This document shows positions 47,052 to 55,210 of a DNA stretch of 64,000 bases, piece by piece (positions within the stretch are counted from its first letter, which is position 1; each line of letters begins with the position of its first letter). Both the position numbers and the translations under genes were made by a program. This DNA is from Domibacillus iocasae (GTDB lineage Bacteria; Bacillota; Bacilli; Bacillales; Domibacillaceae), in the NCBI RefSeq assembly GCF_001750285.1, contig NZ_MAMP01000012.1:248001-312000 (forward strand), read 5' to 3'. The notes below the pieces were generated by a model. The model made no database searches, had not been told where the DNA came from, and saw nothing but the letters and a program-made list of their open reading frames with translations.

Positions 47052-48116
47052 TCACAGCGTGAGCACAATTCGACCATTTATTTTTCCTTTTTCCATTTTG
47101 TCGAATACTTCGTTAATGTCATCAAGCGGAGCGGTTTCGACCTGCGCTTTTACTTTGCCGCGCGCTGCGAAATCGAGTGCTTCTTTCATATCAAGACGTG
47201 TGCCGACAATCGAACCTTTCACCGATACACCGTTTAAAACTGTGTTAAAAATTGGAATTGGCAGTTCATCGTTTGGAAGACCAACAACGACGAGTGTTCC
47301 GCCTCGTTTCACGGAACGATACGCTTGTTCAAAAGCTTTTTTCGTTACCGCTACGCTAATAGCCGCCTGAACACCGCCTAGTTTTTCCTGAATAGCCGCC
47401 GCTGGATCTTCGTTCATTCCGTTTACGGCTTCGTCTGCACCGAGTCTTTTGGCAAGATCTAATTTTTCATCCGCGATATCGACCGCTACAACGTTAAAGC
47501 CCATTGCTTTTGCGTATTGAAGCGCGATATGACCAAGTCCGCCAATGCCGTAGATCGCGACCCAGTCACCCGGTTTCGCACCTGATACTTTCAATGCTTT
47601 GTATGTTGTTACACCTGCGCATAAAATCGGCGCGATTTCAACCGGATCAAGGCCGTCTGGAATTTTCGCCACATAATCAGCCGGCGCCACACAATATTCT
47701 GCATAACCGCCATCTACCGAGTAACCACCATTTTCCTGGTGCGGGCAAAGTGTTTCCTGTCCCTGCAGACAGTATTCACACTCGCCGCAAGCGGAAAATA
47801 ACCACGGCACTCCAACGCGGTCACCCACCTTTAAGGATGTGACACCTTCTCCAATCTTTTCAACGATTCCGACCCCTTCATGCCCCGGAATAAGCGGTAA
47901 TTTTGGTTTGACCGGCCAGTCACCATGGGCTGCATGCAAATCGGTATGACACACGCCGCACGCTTCAATTTTTACTAAAATTTCACCGCGTCCCGCTACC
48001 GGCTTTGGAACATCTTTCACTTCTAACTGCTGGTTAAATTCGTTTACGACTGCTGCTTTCATACTTGTCTTTGCGTCGGGCTGCTGGTTCATTTCATTTA
48101 CGGCTGTTGTTTTCAT
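47052..48116 (-). CDS. adhP: Zinc-dependent alcohol dehydrogenase AdhP with duplicated N-terminus
   Basis: 354 residues. Catalytic zinc ligands are in [16 protein letters not shown] and PGHEGVG, the structural zinc Cys set is [17 protein letters not shown], and the NAD loop is [10 protein letters not shown]. The first 18 codons repeat: [18 protein letters not shown] is followed by [18 protein letters not shown], the second copy being the normal family start. A GGGGGAATAAAAC ribosome site precedes only the first ATG. The gene has a perfect sigma-54 promoter. With the aldehyde dehydrogenase it would oxidise ethanol through acetaldehyde to acetate, or run the first step in reverse. Confidence 0.93.
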   Translation of the reverse strand: MKTTAVNEMNQQPDAKTSMKAAVVNEFNQQLEVKDVPKPVAGRGEILVKIEACGVCHTDLHAAHGDWPVKPKLPLIPGHEGVGIVEKIGEGVTSLKVGDRVGVPWLFSACGECEYCLQGQETLCPHQENGGYSVDGGYAEYCVAPADYVAKIPDGLDPVEIAPILCAGVTTYKALKVSGAKPGDWVAIYGIGGLGHIALQYAKAMGFNVVAVDIADEKLDLAKRLGADEAVNGMNEDPAAAIQEKLGGVQAAISVAVTKKAFEQAYRSVKRGGTLVVVGLPNDELPIPIFNTVLNGVSVKGSIVGTRLDMKEALDFAARGKVKAQVETAPLDDINEVFDKMEKGKINGRIVLTL

Positions 48117-48156
48117 GTTTTATTCCCCCTTTTAATTGGCCATTCATTAAATATAT

Positions 48157-48172
48157 TGCAAGCACTGTGCCA
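48157..48172 (-). promoter_or_regulatory. Sigma-54 (SigL) -24/-12 promoter of adhP
   Basis: On the minus strand TGGCAC-AGTGC-TTGCA matches the sigma-54 consensus (TGGCAC-N5-TTGCW) at every position. It lies 41-56 bases upstream of the adhP ATG, which leaves an about 28-base leader. No sigma-A promoter of comparable quality is seen in the same interval. The activator is probably the NtrC-type regulator at 43581. Confidence 0.93.
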
Positions 48173-48260
48173 ATTTTAAAGACGCATAGAAGTTAACTTT
48201 ATCCTTTTGTTTAGGCCGAAATTACGTCACTTTCAGCCGAAAAACCGGCTGCTAATGACA

Positions 48261-48293
48261 AAAAAACGGCTTTCTCATCGTCGAGAAAGCCGC
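48261..48293 (-). terminator. Terminator of the PAP2 gene
   Basis: CGGCTTTCTC-atcgtc-GAGAAAGCCG with an A-run on the plus strand giving a U-run in the transcript; the stop codon lies in the stem-loop. Confidence 0.88.
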
Positions 48294-48943
48294 CGGTTAA
48301 CCCGATATTCACTAAAATGAAACAGCATAATCCAAAAAAACAGCCACGCTGCGCCGATCGAAAAGCCCGCGATTACATCACTTGGGTAATGGACACCAAG
48401 ATAAATACGGGTCAGGCCGACAAGGAGGATCATGGAGCCCGCAAGCACAGCGGCAACCACCTTTTTCCATTTTCCTTTCAACAACCGGAACAGCATAAAT
48501 GACAGGGCACCATAAAAAATAAACGAACCCATGGAATGGCCGCTCGGAAAACTGTAACCGCCCTGCTCAATTAACGGCAAAATATCCGGACGCTGGCGTT
48601 TAAACTGTTCTTTTAAAAATCCGTTAAACGCGCCGCCAATCCCATTAACAAGGAGAAAAAACAACGCCCATCCATACCATCTGCGGATAATAAGAAACAG
48701 TGCGATCAGACCAGTCGCAACCGTTAAAAACTTCACCGAAGCGAGATCAGTTATAAACACCATCCTGGCAGTGCGGCCTTCATTCACCCATGACTGCACC
48801 TCATGGATAATTTTTGTATCAAAAGCCGCCACTTCATTTTCCTGAAGGGCGTCGACAACTTCAAAAAATCCCCATGTAAAAAAAAGCAAAAAAACAACTA
48901 GTGCTCCGTAATAAGCGTATGGCCTCCAGTTTTTCTTCTTCAA
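48275..48943 (-). CDS. PAP2-family membrane phosphatase
   Basis: 222 residues with about six membrane helices. The three acid-phosphatase motifs are complete: KEQFKRQRP (KxxxxxxRP), FPSGHSMGS (PSGH) and TRIYLGVHYPSD (SRxxxxxHxxxD, with Thr for Ser). It probably dephosphorylates a lipid pyrophosphate such as undecaprenyl pyrophosphate or phosphatidylglycerol phosphate at the outer membrane face. It stands alone between adhP and a structured intergenic element. Confidence 0.9.
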   Translation of the reverse strand: MKKKNWRPYAYYGALVVFLLFFTWGFFEVVDALQENEVAAFDTKIIHEVQSWVNEGRTARMVFITDLASVKFLTVATGLIALFLIIRRWYGWALFFLLVNGIGGAFNGFLKEQFKRQRPDILPLIEQGGYSFPSGHSMGSFIFYGALSFMLFRLLKGKWKKVVAAVLAGSMILLVGLTRIYLGVHYPSDVIAGFSIGAAWLFFWIMLFHFSEYRVNRRLSRR

Positions 48944-48993
48944 TACGGTTCTTCCTTTCTTCTTCTTTATCCTTTTATGTACCCTCTTTACAC

Positions 48994-49180
48994 AAAAAAA
49001 TCCAGGAATGCATCCTGGATTCAGGCTGTTGGCAAATGCCCGCTTTCAGCGTCACTTGCCGGATGTGAAGGCTTATGACTCCCAAAGGTCAATCGGCATT
49101 CCTGGAAAGACAAACGTTTAATCAGCTTGCTTTCTGACTTTGTGTATATTCTGAAATCCCGAAATGCAACCTGGATTTAA
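48994..49180 (-). ncRNA. Putative structured RNA element / sRNA or leader between dapF and the PAP2 gene
   Basis: On the minus strand a hairpin GGCAAGTG...CATTTGCC encloses a CGCTGAAAGCG loop (49031-49060). It is followed by a rho-independent terminator AATCCAGGA/TCCTGGATT with a U7 run (48994-49020). A CCAGGAATGC/GCATTCCTGG long-range inverted repeat (49002-49011 and 49096-49105) can compete with the terminator. Near-identical AATCCAGGwTGCATT direct copies bound the element. It lies upstream of the PAP2 gene. No known riboswitch class was recognised; it may instead be just the dapF 3' region with a terminator. Confidence 0.45.
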
Positions 49181-50163
49181 AAAACATGTACGGCTAAATA
49201 TGATTCCGCTTCTTCCCGAAGCTTTTCATAAGCGGCTTGTTCTTCAAACGTTTTTTGATTGTGGACTGTAAATTGGTCTGGGGCTGATAGATCGAGCTGA
49301 ATCGTGCCTTCAAACATGTACGTGCCGTTGCCGATCAAATCAATCGAGTAGCGGTCTGCCTCGTGTTGATGCACTTCACAGCGGACTTTCCCGCCATTGT
49401 TAAAAACGTCAATCGGTGTTTCATAATCGTTTAATCCGAGCTGGCACGTCGTCAATGTTGAAGCGGACATTGCCGTACCGCATGCGTTTGTAAAGCCAAC
49501 GCCGCGTTCAAATGTCCGGACATAAAGCGTGCCTTTTTCAATTGGATGAACAAAGCTGACGTTCACCCCATCCGGCGTAATATTATTTTCGCCATTTAAC
49601 ATTTCAGCAATCCGTTTTTGTTCATTCGACGCGATCATCTCCCGGCTTCCGACCGCGATTAAGTGTGGATTCGGTACAGCAACCGCTGAAAATCGGATCG
49701 AATCCGATAAGGCTGGAACGGTTTCATTAAACAAACGTTCTTTACCAATCGTCATCGGCAAGTCGGAGAGATTAAACAAAACAGGGGAAATTTCCACACG
49801 ATACGCCGGCACGCCTTCATAAATAGTCCCATCTCGTTTTACATAAAGGTCAGCCTTATTTGTCTCGACAACAATCTCGTTTTTTCCGAGTTTGTCTAAT
49901 ACATAACGTCCATGCAGGCGAAGTCCGTTTCCGCACATCGACGCTTCTGAGCCGTCACTATTAAAAATACGCATTTTTGCGTCCGAATGACTGCTTTCCA
50001 TCACAAAAACGATACCATCTGCGCCAATACCGGTTTCGCGGTCACAAAGCGCCAGCGACAAATCACGACGGTTTTCTTCGGTGAACGTGTACCCGTTCGT
50101 CCACTCATCAATTAAAATAAAATCATTTCCTGACCCGTGGCCTTTAATAAATTGAATCTTCAA
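49177..50163 (-). CDS. dapF: Diaminopimelate epimerase
   Basis: 328 residues from the TTG at 50163, with AAAGAGGGA six bases upstream. The two catalytic Cys are in EASMCGNGLR and TNACGTAMSAS. It converts LL- to meso-diaminopimelate for lysine and the cell wall. Usual DapF proteins are about 280-290 residues; this one has roughly 40 extra residues at the C-terminus after the GNGTYMFEGTI strand, ending in a charged helix (TFEEQAAYEKLREEAESY). The gene is single with respect to other lysine genes. Confidence 0.92.
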   Translation of the reverse strand: MKIQFIKGHGSGNDFILIDEWTNGYTFTEENRRDLSLALCDRETGIGADGIVFVMESSHSDAKMRIFNSDGSEASMCGNGLRLHGRYVLDKLGKNEIVVETNKADLYVKRDGTIYEGVPAYRVEISPVLFNLSDLPMTIGKERLFNETVPALSDSIRFSAVAVPNPHLIAVGSREMIASNEQKRIAEMLNGENNITPDGVNVSFVHPIEKGTLYVRTFERGVGFTNACGTAMSASTLTTCQLGLNDYETPIDVFNNGGKVRCEVHQHEADRYSIDLIGNGTYMFEGTIQLDLSAPDQFTVHNQKTFEEQAAYEKLREEAESYLAVHVF

Positions 50164-50223
50164 CCTAAATCCCTCTTTCACAGCTAATTTGTTTTGTATA
50201 GTATAGCAGATTTAAGCGCGGCG

Positions 50224-50314
50224 GTGCGACTTCTTGGAAGGATCGTGCGATTTTCAGCTTAACGGATGCGATCATACTTGCAATGGTGCGATTCTGTCAT
50301 CAACTAGTGCGTTT
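50224..50314. repeat. Array of five GTGCGA-type motifs at about 21-bp spacing
   Basis: TGCG cores start at 50225, 50246, 50267, 50287 and 50308 (spacings 21, 21, 20, 21), each within a GTGCGAyT-like block and separated by unrelated sequence. Two more copies sit at the other side of the NERD pseudogene (51352 and 51371). The last units overlap the 3' end of that pseudogene. Function unknown. Confidence 0.6.
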
Positions 50315-51282
50315 TTTAATTTCCTCATGTCCCGCACATGCGCACTTCCCTCTATCGTACTCACTGGCTGAAGCAGGCGGTACACCGTAAAACGTGAAGT
50401 GACCTTCAAAAAGTCCATGCACTGTTTTGTTATGATCCGTTCTCCAAATAATGTGCCGTATTCATAGAGCGCCCGCAAGTGAGCGTCTTTTAATAGCTAT
50501 CGGCAAGCGGGGCAGCGCCATTTGCTATGCTGGCGAATTAACGTCCACTCACTGCAAATTGGGCAACGGATTCCTTTTAAAATCTCGTTTGGAAACACAT
50601 TCATTTTTCCCATGATATTTAAAGGCAGCGGCTCATGCAGAGCAGCTAATTTTTCGCCGAAAATGATAAGTTCCTGATTGTATGGAAGTGGTTCTGTAAA
50701 GTTTTGAAGCTTTGAAGATAGTTCATTCGGATAAAGAAGTTGTACGGAGATCTTTTTATCTGGCGGCTCAATTACAAGCCGGGTATGAGGATTTGTTAAA
50801 AGGTGTATGCTTTTACCTAAACATGAGGCAAACGGTATGTTTCAAGAAGGTTTTGCATATGATCTTGATGCCTCCGTATTTGCAGAAAGGGATTCGTCAT
50901 CACTTCTTGATTTCGGATCATTTGACGTGACTGTGAATCATTAATGAAGCGAGTCCGCGTAATTTTTCACTTCTAGAATAATGGCTGTTTTTCCAGTCAG
51001 CACGAGTGTGTCAATCTGAAAAAAAGTCCCCATCTCTGTTTTGAGCCGCAGATCATGAAGAAACAAAAAGTGCCGGTGCGGCAACTCACGCAAATAAAAG
51101 TCCACTTGCTTTTTTCCTTGATATCCTGCCTGCTCTTGATGAAGCTGCTTCTTTAATGCTGGAATCGCTTTATGATGCGGTGAAATCCTTTCCAGCAAAA
51201 TTTCCGTTTGTAAAATCGAAGACGGTTTTTCGCAATATTTAATAAACAAGGAACACTCTTTCTTTTTGTTAGAGATATTCAA
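50272..51282 (-). pseudogene. NERD-domain (nuclease-related) protein, degraded
   Basis: The N-terminal half is an open frame: KPSSILQTEILLERISPHHK, then GKKQVDFYLRELP, FQIDTLVLTGKTAIILEVKN, matching NERD proteins with an N-terminal helical lead. After ADSLH it stops at TAA (50941), but the homologous sequence resumes in another frame (INDSQSRQMIRNQEVMTNPF). A second frame change is needed near LPHV. A third break is a TAG after the zinc-finger pair (CPICSEW...CPACR), before LLKDAHLRALYEYG. At least three lesions make a functional product unlikely. The intact family has a nuclease-like fold plus a C-terminal zinc ribbon. Confidence 0.85.
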
Positions 51283-51350
51283 TCAACATGGCCAAAACCT
51301 TTTTATTTTTATAAAGAGTTGATGAATATTTTGTAAACGAAGATGATGGA

Positions 51351-51375
51351 GTGCGATATTTTGTCAGTGGTGCGC
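51351..51375. repeat. Two further GTGCG motifs upstream of the NERD pseudogene
   Basis: GTGCGAT at 51351 and GTGCG 19 bases later, the same core as the array at 50224-50314 on the opposite side of the pseudogene. Confidence 0.4.
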
Positions 51376-51410
51376 GCCACACTATGCATTTAACACATTT
51401 ATCCGAAAAT

Positions 51411-51440
51411 AAAAAACCCGCCTCGAGAGGCGGATTTTTT
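51411..51440 (-). terminator. Terminator of the purine permease gene
   Basis: CCGCCT-cgag-AGGCGG with A6 on the plus-strand left side (U-run in the minus transcript), at the end of the permease gene. Confidence 0.85.
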
Positions 51441-52656
51441 AGTGAATCATTGTATTCATCAGGAACAGCACCGCGATAACATACATCGGAACGGGTACTT
51501 CGCGGAATCGTCCACGGGTCATTTTTAAAAGTGGATACAAAATGAATCCGGCTGCAATGCCGTCTGCGATGCTCGATGTAATCGGAATAATCGCAATAAT
51601 GGCAAGCGCAGGAATTGATTCGGTCCAGTCTGCAAAAGAAAGCTGGCGGATATTTAGTGTCATTAACACACCGATAATGATTAAAATCGGTGCAACGGCT
51701 GAGCCCGGCACCATGTTTAAATACGGCGCCGCGACAAACGCAAGTGGAAACAACAGCCCGGCGACTAGCGGCACAAGACCGGTCCGTCCGCCGGAAGCAA
51801 TGGGTGCCGCGCTTTCAACGGCTGATACATTTGCACTTGATCCCACAAGGCCGCTCGCCACGACCGCAAAAGCATTAGACTGGACCGCCCGCTGAAATTT
51901 CTGCGGCTGCTCCGCCAACTTCAAGTGGCCGTGTACGAGGCCGATATTTTCAAACAACAGAACCATCGTTAATGAAAAGACCGCCGGAATGAAGACAACA
52001 GGTGACACTTCTTCAACCGTCCAGGCACCAAATACGGAAGTATAACTCGTCATGCCGACAGCACCTGATATGTCGGGAAGCGTGCCGAACAGCCAGGCGA
52101 TGCCGGTACCGGCTAAAATCACCCAAATAAACACGCCCGGTACTTTCCGCCAAAACAGTAAGACCGCAAGAAGCAGCGTTAAAAGGGATGCCCACGTAAG
52201 TCCTGCTTTTTCCACACCAATAACAATAAGAAACAGCCCAAGGCCAATTGTGATCGCTTCTTTCAGCGAGGACGGCACGATGTCATTTAGTTTTCCGGCG
52301 ATCGGCGTCAAGGTGACAGCCGTAAATAATAAACCGGAAACGACCGTGACGCCAAGGGCCTGCTGCCACGTCATACCCATTTCATTGACAAAGGTGTACG
52401 CGAACATTGCATTGATGCCCATGCCTGGCACGATAATGATCGGTGCGTTCGCCCAAAGCGCCATGATCAAACACCCAGCGGCGGCTGAAACGATTGTCGC
52501 CGCGGCTGCTGCTTCAAATGGCATACCTGCTTCTGACAAAATGAGCCCGTTCACTGCGATAATATAAATGACTGTTAAAAAACCGGTCATTCCCGCAGAC
52601 AATTCCTTCACGAAAGTCGTTCCATGTTCGCGAAGCTTAAAAATTCCTCCATTCAT
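51439..52656 (-). CDS. NCS2/AzgA-type purine (adenine/hypoxanthine/guanine) permease
   Basis: 405 residues from the ATG at 52656; an extended frame to 52734 lacks support. About twelve hydrophobic segments. The AzgA/PbuG hallmarks are AGMTGFLTVIYIIAVNG, the GMGINAMFAYTFV loop (NCS2 substrate helix) and GSSANVSAVESAAPIASGGRTGL. It imports purine bases with H+. Relation to B. subtilis PbuG or PbuO is not resolved. A TATAAT box on the minus strand overlaps the end of ribH (52865-52870); no purine riboswitch sequence was found in the leader. Confidence 0.85.
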   Translation of the reverse strand: MNGGIFKLREHGTTFVKELSAGMTGFLTVIYIIAVNGLILSEAGMPFEAAAAATIVSAAAGCLIMALWANAPIIIVPGMGINAMFAYTFVNEMGMTWQQALGVTVVSGLLFTAVTLTPIAGKLNDIVPSSLKEAITIGLGLFLIVIGVEKAGLTWASLLTLLLAVLLFWRKVPGVFIWVILAGTGIAWLFGTLPDISGAVGMTSYTSVFGAWTVEEVSPVVFIPAVFSLTMVLLFENIGLVHGHLKLAEQPQKFQRAVQSNAFAVVASGLVGSSANVSAVESAAPIASGGRTGLVPLVAGLLFPLAFVAAPYLNMVPGSAVAPILIIIGVLMTLNIRQLSFADWTESIPALAIIAIIPITSSIADGIAAGFILYPLLKMTRGRFREVPVPMYVIAVLFLMNTMIH

Positions 52657-52689
52657 TGATAAAACCTGCTTACTGTGAAGCGCCCTCTC

Positions 52690-52860
52690 CCTACCCGCTG
52701 AAAGCCCGCTATCTAAAATAGCATGAAGGTTCAAAGACTAAACCCGCGGCGTCCTGCCGTCCCGCTCGGAGCTGCTACATCCTGTAGCACTCGCCCGACT
52801 AGGTCGTCCTGTCCGTCGCAACATCTTTGTGACCTGCACCCTGCAGGCCTCAGCCACGCT
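52690..52860. other. GC-rich hairpin-rich intergenic segment between ribH and the purine permease
   Basis: Composition is clearly more GC-rich than neighbouring gaps. It contains a perfect stem TGCTACA-tcc-TGTAGCA (52773-52789) and a CCTGCA/TGCAGG pair near 52833-52848. No gene and no known riboswitch were recognised. It may be an intergenic repeat element. Confidence 0.45.
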
Positions 52861-52870
52861 AGCGATTATA

Positions 52871-53341
52871 TCATGCGTCGAATGAACGAAGCAAGTTCGC
52901 CATTTCAATAGCGGACATCGCTGCATCCCAGCCTTTGTTGCCTGCTTTTGTGCCTGCACGTTCAATGGCTTGTTCAATCGTATCCGTTGTCAGAAGACCG
53001 AAGATTACTGGTACTCCTGTTTGCATGCCGGCTTGCGCGGTGCCTTTTGCCGCTTCGCTGCAGACATAGTCAAAGTGGGCTGTTGCACCGCGAATCACAG
53101 CGCCCAACGTAATAATCGCATCATACTTTCCGCTGTCAGCCATTTTTTTAGCGACAAGCGGCAATTCAAACGCACCCGGCACCCAGGCGATATCGATATT
53201 TTCTTCCTCAACGCCATGACGGATAAATCCATCTTGTGCGCCCCCAATCAGCTTGCTTGTAATAAATTCATTGAAACGACCGGCAACGATGCCTACTTTT
53301 AGTCCGCTTCCAATTAAATGTCCTTCAAATGTTTTTCCCAT
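52871..53341 (-). CDS. ribH: 6,7-dimethyl-8-ribityllumazine synthase
   Basis: A 156-residue lumazine synthase that forms icosahedral shells. Substrate-site segments are [39 protein letters not shown] (catalytic His) and [21 protein letters not shown]. The start directly abuts ribBA (stop/start at 53341). Last gene of the rib operon. Confidence 0.96.
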   Translation of the reverse strand: MGKTFEGHLIGSGLKVGIVAGRFNEFITSKLIGGAQDGFIRHGVEEENIDIAWVPGAFELPLVAKKMADSGKYDAIITLGAVIRGATAHFDYVCSEAAKGTAQAGMQTGVPVIFGLLTTDTIEQAIERAGTKAGNKGWDAAMSAIEMANLLRSFDA

Positions 53342-54549
53342 TATTCATTCTCCTCTTTTACATGTAATAAGTGGCCAAGCTTTGAAATTTTCGTTTTTAA
53401 ATAGTTGCGATTGTCGTCATTGGCTGGCATTTCGATTGGTACGCGTTCTACAATATCGAGCCCGTAGCCGTTTAAGCCGGTAATTTTACGCGGATTGTTT
53501 GTTAAGAGCCGCATTTTTGAAATGCCGAGGTCACGCAAAATTTGGGCGCCAATGCCGTAATCGCGCAGGTCATCTTTAAAGCCGAGCTTGACGTTTGCTT
53601 CCACAGTATCATATCCCTGCTCCTGCAATTCGTAGGCTTTCAGCTTGTTGATCAGCCCGATACCGCGGCCTTCCTGGCGCATATATAAAAGCACGCCACG
53701 GCCTTCTTCTTCAATTTGTTGAAGAGCTGCATGAAGCTGTGGACCACAGTCACAGCGATGAGAGCCAAAAATGTCTCCTGTCAGACATTCGGAATGAACG
53801 CGTACAAGCACCGGTTCATCGCCAGAAATATCGCCTTTCACGAGTGCCACATGATCTTTGCCGGTTAAGTCTTCTTCGTAGCCAACCGCACGGAAATAAC
53901 CAAAATCAGTCGGCAGCTGAATGTCCGCTTCTCGGCGAATCAATGTTTCACGACCGCGGCGATAAGCAACCAGCTGTTCAATCGTAATGATTTTCAAATC
54001 AAATTTTTTCGCCATCAATTCTAACTCTGGCAGCCGGGCCATCGTACCGTCATCGTTCATGACTTCGCAAATAACACCAGCCGGTTTAAACCCAGCAAGC
54101 TTCGCCAGGTCAACCGCAGCTTCGGTATGCCCGGTTCTCCGCAGCACGCCTCCTGCTTTAGCAATTAGCGGGAAAATATGCCCCGGCCGTTTAAAATCAG
54201 CCGGCACGGACGCATCATCCACCATTGCTTTTACCGTATCCGCCCGTTCAAAAGCACTAATGCCTGTTGTTGTGGATTTATGATCGATACTGACGGTAAA
54301 CGCCGTACCATGGCTGTCCGTATTATGCTCCACCATTGTGTGAAAATGAAGCCGGTGCGCAATCTGTTCTTCGACCGGCACACAAATGAGACCGCGTCCT
54401 TCTTTTGCCATAAAATTGATCATAGCTCCATCGACAAGTTCTGCAATGCCGACAAGGTCGCCTTCATTTTCTCGGTCTTCGTCGTCAACGACAATAATTA
54501 CTTTTCCTTGTTTTAAATCGTTAATGGCTTCTTCAACTGTCGCAAACAT
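53341..54549 (-). CDS. ribBA: Bifunctional DHBP synthase / GTP cyclohydrolase II
   Basis: 402 residues. The N-terminal half is dihydroxybutanone phosphate synthase ([14 protein letters not shown] metal loop and GHTEAAVDL). The C-terminal half is GTP cyclohydrolase II with the zinc Cys set [18 protein letters not shown] and the RQEGRGIGL catalytic region. It starts both branches of riboflavin synthesis. It lies 12 bases after ribE. Confidence 0.97.
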   Translation of the reverse strand: MFATVEEAINDLKQGKVIIVVDDEDRENEGDLVGIAELVDGAMINFMAKEGRGLICVPVEEQIAHRLHFHTMVEHNTDSHGTAFTVSIDHKSTTTGISAFERADTVKAMVDDASVPADFKRPGHIFPLIAKAGGVLRRTGHTEAAVDLAKLAGFKPAGVICEVMNDDGTMARLPELELMAKKFDLKIITIEQLVAYRRGRETLIRREADIQLPTDFGYFRAVGYEEDLTGKDHVALVKGDISGDEPVLVRVHSECLTGDIFGSHRCDCGPQLHAALQQIEEEGRGVLLYMRQEGRGIGLINKLKAYELQEQGYDTVEANVKLGFKDDLRDYGIGAQILRDLGISKMRLLTNNPRKITGLNGYGLDIVERVPIEMPANDDNRNYLKTKISKLGHLLHVKEENE

Positions 54550-54561
54550 GGATGTTCCTCC

Positions 54562-55206
54562 TTACAAATAGCCGTTCTCTTTTAATAAATCCATGGTGAC
54601 GCCGCGCTTAGGTGCTTCTTTTTTCTCCAGCATATTGCCGACGTATTTTGCCAGCATGTCGCATTCAATATTAACAGCATCCCCAACGCCTTTAGACGCT
54701 AAAATCGTTTCATCGCGCGTATGCGGAATGAGTGACACCGTTACGTCGTTATCCGTTACGCCAAATAAAGTAAGCGAGGTGCCGTCAAGTGCAATCGAGC
54801 CTTTGTATAAAAAGTAACGGCCAAGCCCTTCCGGATAAGAAATCGTGACATAAAGTGCGTTTTCTTCCTGCTTTTTCGAGACAATATGACCGACACCGTC
54901 GACATGTCCCGAGACAAAATGACCGCCGAACCGGCCGTTCGCCGCCATCGCCCGTTCTAAGTTCACGCGCGTTCCGGGCGTGAGCGACGCAAGAGCAGTT
55001 GATTTAAATGTTTCCGGCATCACATCGGCCGCAAAATTTGTTTTTGTAAATGCCGTTACCGTCAGGCAGACTCCGTTTACGGAAATGCTGTCGCCAAGCT
55101 TTACATCTGTCAGCATGGTTTTGGCCGCAATCGTCAGCTGCAGCGATTTGCCGCCGCGGACGATTCGCTCGACGGTACCGATTTCTTCTATTATACCTGT
55201 AAACAT
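54562..55206 (-). CDS. ribE: Riboflavin synthase (alpha chain)
   Basis: 214 residues made of two lumazine-binding barrels, each starting with the family pattern: [12 protein letters not shown] at the N-terminus and [15 protein letters not shown] in the second repeat. Conserved [10 protein letters not shown] and [12 protein letters not shown] mark the active sites. It follows ribD by four bases. Also called ribC in some Bacillus literature. Confidence 0.96.
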   Translation of the reverse strand: MFTGIIEEIGTVERIVRGGKSLQLTIAAKTMLTDVKLGDSISVNGVCLTVTAFTKTNFAADVMPETFKSTALASLTPGTRVNLERAMAANGRFGGHFVSGHVDGVGHIVSKKQEENALYVTISYPEGLGRYFLYKGSIALDGTSLTLFGVTDNDVTVSLIPHTRDETILASKGVGDAVNIECDMLAKYVGNMLEKKEAPKRGVTMDLLKENGYL

Positions 55207-55210
55207 GTGA

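Noticed and set aside
47035-47370. Antisense ORFs within adhP and other long genes
   Set aside because: They mirror codon bias of the opposite strand (long Ala/Ser-rich frames) and lack ribosome sites.
52657-52870. Purine riboswitch for the permease
   Set aside because: None of the conserved junction bases (TATA, TATGG, loop-loop pairs) were found on the minus strand.
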